A DNA stretch of 64,000 nucleotides, from positions 15,512,049 through 15,576,048 of the forward strand of contig WMCF01000014.1 of NCBI GenBank assembly GCA_009792885.1, read 5' to 3'. Shown here one piece after another: positions 1 to 13,000 of the stretch. Position 1 is the stretch's first letter; every line of letters starts with the position of its first letter. This DNA is from Eremophila alpestris peregrina. Its lineage: Eukaryota; Chordata; Aves; Passeriformes; Alaudidae. The translations under genes and the position numbers were made by a program. Under the pieces are notes generated by a model. It made no database searches. It worked only from the letters and a program-made list of their open reading frames with translations, and was not told the origin of the DNA.

Positions 1-842
1 AGCATTTATGCACATTGCAAGCATTAATTTCTGCAGTTACACTATGTTGGAGATTAAACTCTTTAGATAACAAGGGAGAAAAAGTGCTTGTCTAACAGAT
101 ATCATATTTCTCCTACTGTTTTTCCTCACCATCTCAGAAACCAAAGAGATAATATTTCAACTTTCTATCCATGCTTGTGTATTAACTCCACTCTCCAACT
201 TATAAATAATTCACATTCACAGATGACATTTACAGTACTAAATGCCATTACAAAGCATGAAGACCCTTTTTTAAAGGGGGCAAGAAAGGAGAAAAATGAA
301 TGAAACTCATTTAAAGAACAGAGCTTTTCTTGCTCTGTATATTACCTGTGATTAGTTGTTGTTTCATAAAAGAAGCACTTGTGAAAACAATTAAAAACTG
401 GTTCAAACCAGCACACTGCACAGCTGCTCCTGCTGTCTTCCACAGTACTGTGAATACATATGGTATTTTACTCTGTCTTGTAATTAAATACTATCTTTGT
501 CCTTCTGGGAGCCCTACGCTGACGACAGCTCAGCATTCCACTGTGGTATCTGCGCTGCCACTTCTGAAAAATCACTCACCGGATTCCTAGAAGCATCCTA
601 CCCTGGACACCACAGATCTCATTTGTTTCTCCCAAACCCATCCCAGCAGCCAGTCTCTAGAAGAAGAGCGTGCCTCCTAAATCCAAGGCCTTTCCAGTTC
701 AGGTATCTTGTCCCGATACTGGCTTGTTCTAGCCCTAAGCAGAGACATTACTTTATGCTTTCTGTCAATGTAACATTTTAAAGCCCACGTTTTGTTCCAA
801 GCGCCGCCCCATTCACACGCAGAGCCCGCAGACGTGCCCCAC
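1..842 (-). other. RECK intron 18, partial
   Basis: I looked for the next RECK exon (the CCPLC to MLRV segment in human) on the minus strand and did not find it. 1-780 is AT-rich with nothing recognisable; 780-842 belongs to the GC-rich islet around exon 18. Confidence 0.7.
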
Positions 843-1053
843 CTGGCGCCAGGACGGGCCTGCAGCCGGCGGCGGGGCGCTGGGGACAGCGGACGAAGGC
901 GCACTCGGGCTGGGAGCCGCGCTGGGCGGGCGCGCCCACGGCCTGGCAGTGCCCGCCGTAGTCCACGGCCACGCGCTGCGCGTAGGCGGCGCAGACGCTG
1001 CCGTAGCTCTCGCCGTTGTGGCCGCACACGGGCTCCGCCGGCCTGCAGAAAGG
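843..1053 (-). CDS. RECK: RECK exon 18: Kazal-type module 3 (3' end of exon uncertain)
   Basis: Residues 745-814 plus one base. Reads PFCRPAEPVCGHNGESYGSV, then CAAYAQRVAVDYGGHCQ and AAGCRPVLAPG, matching human PFCRATEPVCGHNGETYSSV and AAGCKPIIPPG. Acceptor tttcag. The donor chosen is CAG|gtgggg at 843/842, which fits consensus at seven of nine positions and leaves in phase 1. Human continues with ACCPLCAG; downstream bases read in the +1 frame give VCGLC, so a longer exon with a one-base shift cannot be fully excluded. The exon is far richer in G+C and CpG than all other internal exons, with mostly G or C third positions, yet the Kazal cysteines are intact. Confidence 0.87.
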
Positions 1054-4000
1054 CTGAAACACACGGCATCGCTGCAGCCCTGCCGCAATAACTACACACT
1101 GGTGTCAGCGTGGGGAAAGCCAAAGTTAATGGGAATTCCCTGCTAATACTGTCAAGCCTTTGAAAAGGTAGGAAATCCAGAGGAAATAACCTGCCCGTTT
1201 CTGAATGGGCCATAATTGAAAAGGGCAAGTACTTCAAGAAGGCGACAGAGTCCGAGAAACGCACAATAAAACTAATTTCCGAAACCAACGACCTCCGTTC
1301 TGTGCTAATGCTTAAATAAAATGTTCTTTGTTCTGTGCTAATGCTTAAATACAATGACCATATTTGAACTAACTTACTAAATAAATTAAAATCGTCGTAA
1401 TTTCACTATACCCTAAAATACTCTATTAATAAAATGAATTTCTTAACACCTCATTAGGAATTTATTAATTCATCTTAGTGTGGTTTTGTGTGCTTAAAAT
1501 GTAAGGTGCATGCACATGTATTTCTAACGCGTTATTGTATATTTTTATATATCACTTATTTACCTATATTACTTGTATTTGTGTATGTGTTATTGTAAGG
1601 TGACAGAAGTAGCTTGTCTAACACCACTGTGGAGAGTGGTGGTATGCAAAAACTAAACCTAATTTTAATCCTTCTCAAGGATTAATATAAAGACTAATCC
1701 AATCCAGATGAATTAGAAAATTATTACAGACTGCCTAGTCTGTAAATAAATCCTGAGCAATGAACTTGGTAAACCTGGGGTACAATCACACAAAAAGCTA
1801 AAGAATTTCTATGTCTGGGCATTATTTTATATTTCAACAAGTTAAAATTGGTAGGAATCAGCATTTAAGTAACCAAGGAACTGCACTAATTCTTACTGCA
1901 AACACACCTTAATGTGCAAGCTTTAATAGCATATATAGGAAGATATAAATATCAAGAGTACTACCCACAGGAAAGCATAAGTAGAGCTTTTGATTGCCTT
2001 TGAAACAACTGTTAACGGAAGCAGAGAACCATGACAAAATTCTGAAGATTGGGAGATTATTTTTTACACTAGTTAAAATTAAATTTTTACATTACTACTT
2101 TCTATTAGAACATTTTAAACTCCAAAAAGAATACTTAAAAAAGACCCAAACAAACAATATTGAAAAAAAGAAAAATAAAAATTATTAAGTTAAACACCAA
2201 GGAATAAAGAATATTTGATACTTATTGCTAGAACCACTTCCTACCTGGCATGGTCCTCGGTATGCCAAACTTTTTCCTTTCTGGTACAAAGTACACAAAT
2301 TAGGGTATTCCACATTGTCTGTGTCACAAACAGGATCCCGTGTCTGGTCACAATTTAACTGCCTTGGCAGACATTCATGCTGGCTGCATTCAAACTTCTC
2401 AAAACTGGTCAAGCAAACTTGTTTCTTTGGGATGCACCTGCAGAAAGTCATAATAATTTCATGTCATGTCAGGGAACGGGGTTTTTTTTTAAGTCTCAAA
2501 GTATTGTGGGAAAATATTTTCAGTGAAATTTTCTCCATGCTTTAGAGATAACGGTGGTTCAGGAGAACTGCAGAAATACAAGTGGTAAAACACCTTGAAA
2601 AGCCCGTTTCAGGTCTCATCAACAAACCTGGAACTGTTTCACACCACGTTTACTCAATGTATGTCAACACAACTACAGTTTCCACTAGCATTTATCTTTT
2701 ACCAAGTATTTTTCAATGGATTATTGACAAAGGCTTGGATAAACTTCTTACCTACTCCCATACTTCATTTTGTAAATGAATATTTAAGAACAGCTAGGTT
2801 AGAGAAAACATGGAAACAGCAAAGAAAAAGGATTCTATAGCAGAGGACTAGTCTCATCCTTCTCTGAGAAAGGGGTGAAAACAAGATCTACAAGATTATA
2901 TGGTTTCAATTACAAATATCTAATTGGATTCTAGCTTTGGAGGTTCAGAATACTGTATGACATCCCATCTAGAGGATAGCTGCAAACAAACAGAAAAATC
3001 TTGTATGTACATTTTCTTGGCATCCATTCTTCTGCAGTTTTCACTGACAAGTACAGACAGAAAAAGAGCACAAATTCTTACCCCTTTGTATTAAACATAT
3101 ACCCTCCATGATCTTATCTGCAAAACATTTGGCACAGGCCCTGCAAGGAATCCCTCTGCTAGAGAAATGCCTGCCAGTGCAGTTTGCTGAACAGGCTGAT
3201 GAAAGGTCTCATGGCCTCTCTGGACAACCCCCTGCTTCCATAAATTCCAGCAGTGTTGCCATCACTGGATAATGCACAATATGTCCTTATTCTCTCTGAG
3301 TGCTGTGCTCCCATGCATTACAGACATGCCTTTGATATCAGGGAAGGCTCAGAAATTCTGAGATTTAAACACTTCACAAGTGGAATGTAAGATCCTAAAT
3401 AGATTCCAAGTTCATAAGGGCATTTGCAGATGAGCATGTTCAGTTTGAGCTACATTATCAAACTGGCCCAGAAAAATGTATTGAGTACAGTCCTTTACTA
3501 AAACTACAAGTGGAGGTTCTAAGCATAATGGTATTTTGAAAAACTGGAAGCCTCTATGTACTCTCCAAATTTCAAACATAAAAAGTAAAAAATGCTTATC
3601 TACAATGAAGCTCTGAAATTCCAATTTTGAATGCCATTATGGCTGTAACAGCTACAAAACTAGTGTTTTCTCAGTATTTTTCTGCATCATGGCATTTTAA
3701 GCGCAGAAAAAGGAAAAACCCTAAAATTGCTACAATCAGCTTTCATGAAAGCACAATATTACACAACTTATTTCGATGGCTTTCTTTCAAAACCGAAAAA
3801 TGCATTAATTCAAAGGAGACTGCAGTATTGCACAACACTGAGAAAATTGAAGACAGAGACCAATATTGTGAGCCACAGACTTTGATCTCTGTAAGAAAGG
3901 TCAGATTTTTTTTGCCTGACGCTAGTACAAAGCATATTTTTGTTTTAATGTATTTGTCTATGCAGATTTTGCTTTTCTTGATATTGAAAAACCAGAGATT

Positions 4001-7000
4001 GTACAGACATAGTTTTCACAATATTTCAGTCTAAGAAAATGAAGGGTGATTGATATTTTCCTATTTTAGAGACAAAAAGCACAGATTACTTGACTGAATA
4101 AGCAAGACTGACTCCAAGTCTTGAATTCAGATGTGTAAACTAGTAAAAGAAGTAGTAAAATGACAGTTATTGCCATTTTGACAAAATCTGATTCTCCCCC
4201 TTTTGAAAGTGTACGTGAAGTCTCTTTTACTGCTAAACTGAGATCTGCATAATGAATTTAATTGACATAACACTACAAGAACTGGCAGTCCAATTATAGT
4301 CCAATATTACTATGATAAATAAAAAGCAGCTACTTCAAACAGCTATTTTTATTGGAATAGCCCCAAAGTAAAATGTTACAATACACAACACATTCAAAGA
4401 ACACATAAATCTGCTTTATGAGTGGACAAAGCCAAAGAAAAGCTGAAAAACATAGTCTGCTTTTACCTTTGATTTTTATTACAAGGGTTTGGGTTGCAAG
4501 GATCCTTGGAAAGACAGGATCCAAATTCAAACTGGTTGTCCTGGAGCCCAACGCAGCGAGCTATGCACGCGCTGGGATACGTGCGCCCGTTCTGGCCACA
4601 GACTGGCACAAACTGGTCCACACAGTTACAGGGCAAACCTGCAAGAGCAACACACAGAACAGGCACTGGGTGCACACTCACTTTCCATGACACAAGATGT
4701 CACTGAGGCATCTCTGCCTTCAGCCCTTTCCTCCCATGTGCCATTTAGCAATGCTGGAGCACACAGGCACTTAAAAGGAGTAGGAAGGGAAATTTGTGTC
4801 CTGCCTCTTTGCTCATTCTACTCAGCTTTCTCCATTTTTCCCCTAAACTCCTTATCCCTCATCCCTAGTGCACCCTGTCTCTACTTATTTTTATGTATTA
4901 CCTGAGGTTTTATTTTTCAATATCGATTCTCTTTTTTAAAGTGTGTGCTTTTCCTGCAGTGCAGGCTGGACATGAGAAAAAGAAATAGTTAAAAAACCCA
5001 AAGTATAACAAATTATTGGGTGTTTTCCATGAATACTGTAGAAAGAATTTAATTGATAATCCCTGCTCTAACAATAATCAGCTGACGGTTTTCATGGTTT
5101 GGAAAGTTACCTGTAAACTTCCGACGTTCATCCTCCGAGCTGTGCTCTGTTAGACACTGACGTGTAGAACAAATCAAGTTTCCAGCAAAACAGGAACAGA
5201 CATTGCAATCTATATTAAAGGATGATCCATGGCCTTAAAATAAATTAAGTAAATACATACAATTAATGCAAATACACCAGAAGACGACATATTCACATGC
5301 TCTACATGGATATTTCAGTCTCATCAATTGTTTCTGTAATTTCCCTTCTCAGTATATTTTCCCACTGAAATCTCCATCCTTTTTTTTTTTTAAATAGATT
5401 TCAAGTTTTGCTTTATTCACTTAAAGGAAAAATCTGTTCACATGTGGCTTTGATTAATTAGTTAAACACAGAAGCAAGCACTTTGTCCTTTCAAAGCCTG
5501 TATAAATTAGGTTTTCCATTTGTTTTTTTTTTTTTAAAGAACAATGAATTCTGGCTAGCAAGTTTCATGTTTTCTTAAACGTAAAGCATTTGTAAAGAAC
5601 ACATTCTTCTAAATTAAATTTACATAAGACTCCTAAACTTTTAGTCTCACACACAAAGCACAACTTGTATGTGTTTGTCAAGATGTAAAAGTGCCAATGC
5701 TGCATTCCAACCTTCATTGGATTGGAATGTATTTTGTAAGTCAGTAACATTTTCACAACTGAATCTAAGAATCAAACTACAAACTGCAGACTTAGGGGAT
5801 ATTTCTTTAATTTAGCAACTCCACTTCAGTTTTCTGAACTGTCCATATGACTGCCCTTCACTGTGATGGATGTTTTGTATCAAATCAATTCATGTTGATG
5901 ACAGACTCTGATCTATCCATAACCAAACTAGCTATCAAAGACTATCAACAAATACACAGCTCTTGAGGAAAACATAATAGTAATTGTGCCTTACAAAATA
6001 AGGAATTCCCTCTAATCTCTTTTCAAAGGGTTGAGATTGAGAATTAGAACTTTTAAGAAAATACTACACAGGCACAACTTGATTATTTAGCTTGACTTGG
6101 TATCTTTCGTGAGGAAGAAATATCCCAATTTCCTGCTCTATCATGATTTAGGGTTTAGTTCCCAATCTGAAAATTATGCTTGTGACAAATGAAACTACAA
6201 CAAGTGCCTAGCTTCTTAAGTTTTACTTAGTGTGAAAATAACTCTTATCATATGGTAAAAATAATACCTCAGTTATTTTGGACTCATGAGATATCTTTAA
6301 CTTGCTTCAGCCTTTTTAAACTACTGTCAGACTGTTGTGCAAGCAGAGCTAATTTACAGACACTAAACAATGTCCAGTGCTGAGATACGTAACTATTCAC
6401 TAGCATAAAACCTCTTGCTTGCTGATTCAAAGACACTAACTTTACACAGGTCACAGCTCAGCACAGATTCCATTTTATATTCAACACCTTTAGTAAGTTT
6501 TCCCCTACCTTAGCAGAAGCTTTTTTTTTGTTTTCTTATCCCAAGATTATAATGTCACTTTGCGTGACAAAAAATACACATTTAAAGCTCTCAAGCAAAG
6601 AGTAAATCTGAAAATAAATCAATATAATCTTCTAAGCAGCTTTACCTGTCATAGCTCTTTGAACTCCTTTGACTGTCAGATTACATAGAACCCAATTAAT
6701 CCTTGTTACCCATGCCAATTTAAACTCTAAACAGGAAGCTGCCATGGTGAGGAAGACTTGTGTTCAATACACCTTTATCATCAATATATATTTGCTTGCA
6801 TGTTTATTTTTAGGCATTTGTTAGCCCTGTTGATAAATATCTTAAACTGTAATTCTTATTTAATGTTGAGATTGTGCAAAACTTATTAGGGGACGTTTAG
6901 TGGAAGAGCCAAAGAAAAGGAAAAGGAGGAATTTAGATTAATCAAGCAGAAGTGTGGGAAAGTAAAGGGAAGAAGAGAAAAAGGGAATGGTTCAGTGTAG

Positions 7001-10000
7001 ACAGGAAAGTCTGCCTTTCTCACTGAATCCTACACTTGATCACCACAACCTATATTTTTATCCAATCCTATCTTTACACTTTTAAGATGTGTGCTTCCTA
7101 CTCTGAATATGTGCATGAGTACTAACCTTAAGCTGGATGAACCAATAAGTAGGGAAAGAGGCCTTTGTGCCAACCATTGGAGTGGAAACACAAACCTTGG
7201 GAGTTCATGGGTCCAGATGCCACAAGCCACTGGAAGGAAGAAAAAACCCCCAACAAATCCAAAACAACCCCCCACCAACCATTTGGAGCCAGTAAAGAAA
7301 CCACCCCACGCTAAAAAGAAATAGTGTACTGAGAACACCCTTCACATAGGACTGTGACTGACTGAGACTGACACAGTTCAGTACTGATTTCAACAATGGA
7401 TCCCTCCAGCATATATAAGACGTAACCCAGTATTCAATAAAGGGATGCAATCATCAGCTTCTGTATTTTCTGATAAACCCTGAATTCAGATCCTCTGTGT
7501 CTTCTCATGTAGCTCAAAATTCATTAGGTAAGGAGCAGGTGCTGGATGAATCACTGCTCTATTACTTACTTTTCCTTTGTCCTCCAACAATGCACGATTT
7601 CTGGAGGTCAACACAATGCATTTCCATGCAGTTCTCCAGTAATCCACTGTGTCCACAGGTACAAATCTTGTAACACCCAATATCCCCAGCTGAGGATGGA
7701 ACTTGGATAAGTGTACCTTGTCGGACAATAAAATCGGAGGCTTCTCCCAGTTTGCAGCCTGCATACAAGGAAAAATCTTAGCTCTTAAGTAGTAAACACA
7801 TAGGCAACTGCCATTACTGAAATTAATTACAACACTGACTTGCAAAAAACATAAGGTATTCTTGAGCAGCCTTACTTTTGCCCTTAAATTCACTCATTTC
7901 ACAGAGAAAACAAGCATCAAAAAGTTAGTTGCTTGAGACAAAGTTCTGAAGTACCTGTGAAGATGTTACTTTTGAGAAACAGACTTGAAATTACAATAAT
8001 TCTCAAGTATTTTAATTTTCCAGCTCTGTAGTAGTATGAAACATGTTATATGACAAATACTACACATGCTTCACTCTCCAATACAGAATTTGAATTAAAG
8101 GGTCTCACAAGCAAAGCCCAGTCATTTCCCCTCTCTCACAAATTTTATTGTGCCTTTCTTCTCTACTTGTACCTCTTAAGTGAACACTGAAGGATTCTTA
8201 CAAGTAGATGTGAAGAGGGGAGAAAGGGAGAAAAAGCAGAAAAAGTTGGATTTTAAAAAGAAAGGAAAAGGAAAAAGGAAAAAGGGTTTTAAAAACTGCA
8301 AGGAAAACTAATAAAATAAATAGCAGATTGAAATAACCTACAAGGGGTGAACTGCAACAAATCCCCTGAAACTTTCAGCCAATAAAAAGGCTGAATTTAA
8401 ACATAAAAGTCACTTTCCAACCTTCAGAAGAATCAAACTGTCTCTTTGAAAGCTCTACGTGAGCTTGTTTTCAGATGACTTTGAATTACTTTTGCAGCAA
8501 GTGAAAACAATACAAACTCTATAGTAATAAGGCTCAGCTTTCCAGGAAAACAAAAATATTTTAAGGGTCATAGAAGCATAACCAAAACAATGTCCCTAGG
8601 CTCACACAAAGAATGAGCTGAAAAGTCTATTCTCACTTTTAAAAGAGCACATGTACAGCAGATGTATGAGTGAAGCAAAATCCAGCTTTCCTCTTTTTGA
8701 TTAGGAACCACTGGGGAAACTGCTGATCAGCCACAGGACTGCTGGAAGAAAAGAGGTTCAGGGAACTGATGTGAGACAGCTATGGCAATGCTCTCTATCA
8801 CCTCCTCTAGAAAGGAGGCTGTTCTGCACAATTCAGTGTAAAAATCAGGGTTGCTCTCACTTGCTCAGTCACACACATGTTCAAGTGGTCACCAAATGCA
8901 CACTTTCCACTCTGCTTCAAGAACCACAGCTGACGTCTCATGTCACTGAATGACAGCTTGTTTTAAAGGTAAGGGGAAAACTGTGGCAAGCACTACCAGT
9001 GCCTAGGGCAGAAAAATGAAGGGGTTGTAGAAGCTGGACATCGCAGAGTCTCACACCTCCTTTTGTAGGTTTGATCCTTGTTCCTGACACCACCTTGTAA
9101 TTTCAAAGTTAGGTACCTGAAACTTACTCTGCATGAGGCTCTCTCCCGAGTCAGCTCATATTTTCATATGGTGCAGAGGTTAGACAACACAACTTGTCTA
9201 ACAAATGCAGTTCCAAAATAACCATAAGTGTGAGTTAGGTGAGGTGCAACCATATTAAAAGGGGTCACTGAAGGGAGCAGAAGCAGAAATGCTGTCAGCT
9301 GCACATCCAGATGTCTTTGGTGGGAAGGGCTGGGTGTTGGGTCAGTGGGAGGGGAGCTGTGGCACTGTGCATCTCAGGGTTGTATTCCTCTCTTTTTGTT
9401 ATCTCACTTTTCATCCTCAGCACTATCACAATTATTATTATTATTATTAACTTTATTTCAGTGACTAAACTCTTCCTCCCCAGGCCGGAGGGGAAAGTGA
9501 GCGAGTGGCTGTGTGGTACTCAGATGCCAGCTGGGTTAAACCATGGCACAGCAATTCTCTTTAAAACCTTCAACAACATTTCAATGACATGTTTACCACC
9601 AAAATTCAGTAAAGAGAAGCCTAAAAATCCTTACCTGGCACACACAAATATGGAAGACACAGTTCTCCAGATTGACATCCTTTTCTATTTACTTCACATA
9701 GCTGATTAGCTGCACATGGGTTTGGATTACATGGGTGTGTGACATCTTCTACAATGTGACCTAAAGAACTTGGGCCTGAAGACAGAATACACATCTACAC
9801 TGATTTAAATGAGGCTTATTTTTCTTCAGCAAAGCATGTCATTTCTTATGTCCAGTAAAATAATATTTTTGACAATTCTGTGAAATTTTTTTTACTTTAA
9901 TTATAGATGTAGAAGCTTGATATGACCAGGTAGTTAACTTACTACAATAGCTTAATCCTCAGTTCTGGAAATAATGACCCAGATGATCCTTCACATGCAA

Positions 10001-13000
10001 AATATATTTCCTTTATCTTGTCTACCCAATAGTTTTCTTGCCACATATGCCCAATACAAGAAGGAATTGAAGCAATTGAGAGAAAATTCCAATTTTCTCT
10101 AATACACTTAATAAAATGTCTCAAATTTAATACCATTTTCTTTAAAATAAATAATGAAAATAATTAAAAGTAATGACAAGCATTCAAAGTATCCTGGTTT
10201 CTAATTTTGCTGCATGGGGATGTTAATACTTACTCAGGTAAGTATCCAAGGGTATACAGTTCTCCAAGTCGTCTGTTGGAGATAAGAGTTCACAAATACT
10301 CTCAGCTGTGTGGCCTTCAGGGAACCTATTATGATCTCCACACTTCTTCAGTATTTCCACACAATCTGATCTACAGATAAATAAAGGGACAGAACTTCAT
10401 GAAGACTACTTGAAGAAAAGAGGACTTATTTGAAAAAGATCTCTTTCTATGTTATTCCCTAGCCTGAATCCACAACTTTCCCAATATGCTTCACAGCAGA
10501 GTGTTTATATATATGCTACATTTTACATAGGAGGGAGGAACGAATTTGCCACACAAAGACAGAAACTCCTGCTTGTACTACTCCTCTTTGACTTTGGGCT
10601 TCGCAACCTTCATTTTCTATGGCATCATATGCATGTAATGGCATCTTCCAAGACCAAGCATTTCCTTCATTTACTAGTGCCTAATATGGATTTAACTCTG
10701 CCTCACTACCTGCACTATTAACTGTTCTTTTTTTCTACTCAATCACTTACTTTCAACACTTATTTAAAAAAAAACAACTTTTTTTTTCAGACCTTTCTGT
10801 CAGCTGAGTCATCAGTAGATCACAAAAAAAGAAGAAAGGTTTAAGACACCACAGAGAGACAGAAAAAACCTTCAATAAATCTTTTTTCTTTCACTTTACA
10901 ATGCAAGCATATACATCCATCTAATTAACAGGCAAATATCTTCATTTACAGTGATGGATATTCAAGCAATGGCAACCATGTAATGGAGATTCAAGCAATG
11001 GCAATTTCATATTCCCTCCATGTTTGCCTTACCATGTTTTCCTAACATAGCAAACACAGTCCTACAGCTTTTTAATTAAAATCCTTAGTAAAACCTCTAA
11101 AATGGTTTTTCTTTTCCCCACAGTACTTACTTGCAGATAATACTTCCTCTAGATTTGCTGTGACAAGGTTTAATCTGCAGGGAGCAGGCAATTGCCTTCC
11201 ACATTTCTGGCTGGCATTTTTTAATATCAAGCACAGGAATATTTATGAATGGCATCTTAATACTCCCTTTTTCCCATAGCTTCATGTCATTCATGGCTCC
11301 CTGGTCTGACTGAGTATTGCAGCTTCTAAAAAGTTCTGTTGGTCTTAAAAGGAGAAGGTAAGATATAGCATGTATAAAAGAAAAAGGAAGTACCACACAT
11401 TTTCCCTTTTCACTGTAAGAACTCTACATCCTTCATATGGCTTGCTTTTTGTGGTATACAAGTAATTAATCCCTCCCACAGTTAAGCAAGAACAGAATCA
11501 TTTTGAAATCTGTCTTTAAGGAAGACAAGGTCTTTAAGACTCAAGGCTGAAACTCCCTTCTCACCTCTATCTCTTAGATCAAATATCACTTCAATATTTC
11601 TCACCTGAAGTTGACTTAAGAGCAAATATCTTAGATAGCCCAAATATCTATGTAAATGTTTCTTGGTGAATCACTAATGCAAGTTGATTTATCATTTATA
11701 TTTAGCCAGGCTTGGGATTCTCCTACTCATAAAACACTCATGCCACTACATACTATTAGAAAAAAAAAAAAAAGCCAGTCATCTCTAATAGCCAAGAAAA
11801 TTTAGGCTTTTTTTTTTAAATCTAACTGTAACCTTGCAATTACTTTCAGACACCACTTTTATATAATTTTGTCCTATACAGTACAAACCCACAGAAACAT
11901 TTCTGCAAAAAAGGAATTTTGAAAATGAGTAACATGGAAATTTAACAAACACTTTAACCTTATTTATAATATATAACATTCCAGTAACCATGACTTGTCT
12001 ATGCAGTAAGACAGAGGAATATGCAGAGGTAATACACTGTGACATTTTACCAGTTCATGGATTAACTTTTATTCTTGTAAGTTTTGTTACATCTGTTGCT
12101 AAATACATTTCCAAAGTTCATTCTAAAGATAAACAACTTATTTTCAAATTAACTAAAACCATATTTGCAGAAAGAAAACTACATACAATCTCAAAATAAG
12201 TCTTAAAAACATTTTATTTTTGAAATCAAAGCATAGGAATTCCTTTATAAAATATTCAGTGTCTCTCTCCTACCTGTTATTAAAATTAGTGCAGTAAGTA
12301 AGATTTCTACAGCCCAGCTGACAAGGTTCTCGTACATCTGCTAAACAGGTCAACATGGAAACTTCAACTGCATTATACTCACAGAAGCGATCAAATTCTT
12401 GCCAGCTCTGTGAATTGCCCCAGCTCGTGCTATAAAGTTTAGTGCAGAGCTCTCTGAAAACAAACAAACAAACAAAACAGATGAAGAAAATACAATTAAA
12501 AGAACAACAGCCATTCAGATATCGCCTATCACTTCTTTGCTGCTCACAACAGCCTCTGCTCACCACAGAGGATTGATTACAGCCCACAGTCTGCAAGAGT
12601 ACCCAAATGTAGTGCTCAAAGCAAATAACCCATTTTGATAGAGGATGTCAGCACATCTTTAAGCTAGTAAGACCAAAAGACTTTGGGATATAAAACTGCA
12701 ATATCCAACAAAAATGTAAAGCTGGAAACCTGAACTTACAACTTTGAGATGAAAACTATCCCAGTTAATTTTACTGGTAATAAATCTAAGTTGACATCAC
12801 AATGAACAACTTCTAATCCCATCCTTCAGCTTCAAATCACACTTTCTCCTCTTACAGAGATGACTGTCAAGCAAAATACATTCCTTCTTTTGCCCTGATG
12901 TTTGAAACAGGGATACTGTTTGCTGCTTTTGTTTGAGATGTTTCCTGGTGTCAGCAATACCCAGTTAACTTTGTTCATGGCAATGTCCCACAAACTACAT

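Noticed and set aside
577..660. Minus-strand donor-like CCG|gtgagtga that could end another RECK exon
   Set aside because: The preceding bases do not translate to anything like the RECK segment after Kazal module 3 in any frame, so no exon is called.
677..1354. 225-codon minus-strand open frame across exon 18
   Set aside because: It reads exon 18 in the wrong frame, giving arginine/alanine-rich text, while the Kazal module is in another frame with splice sites.
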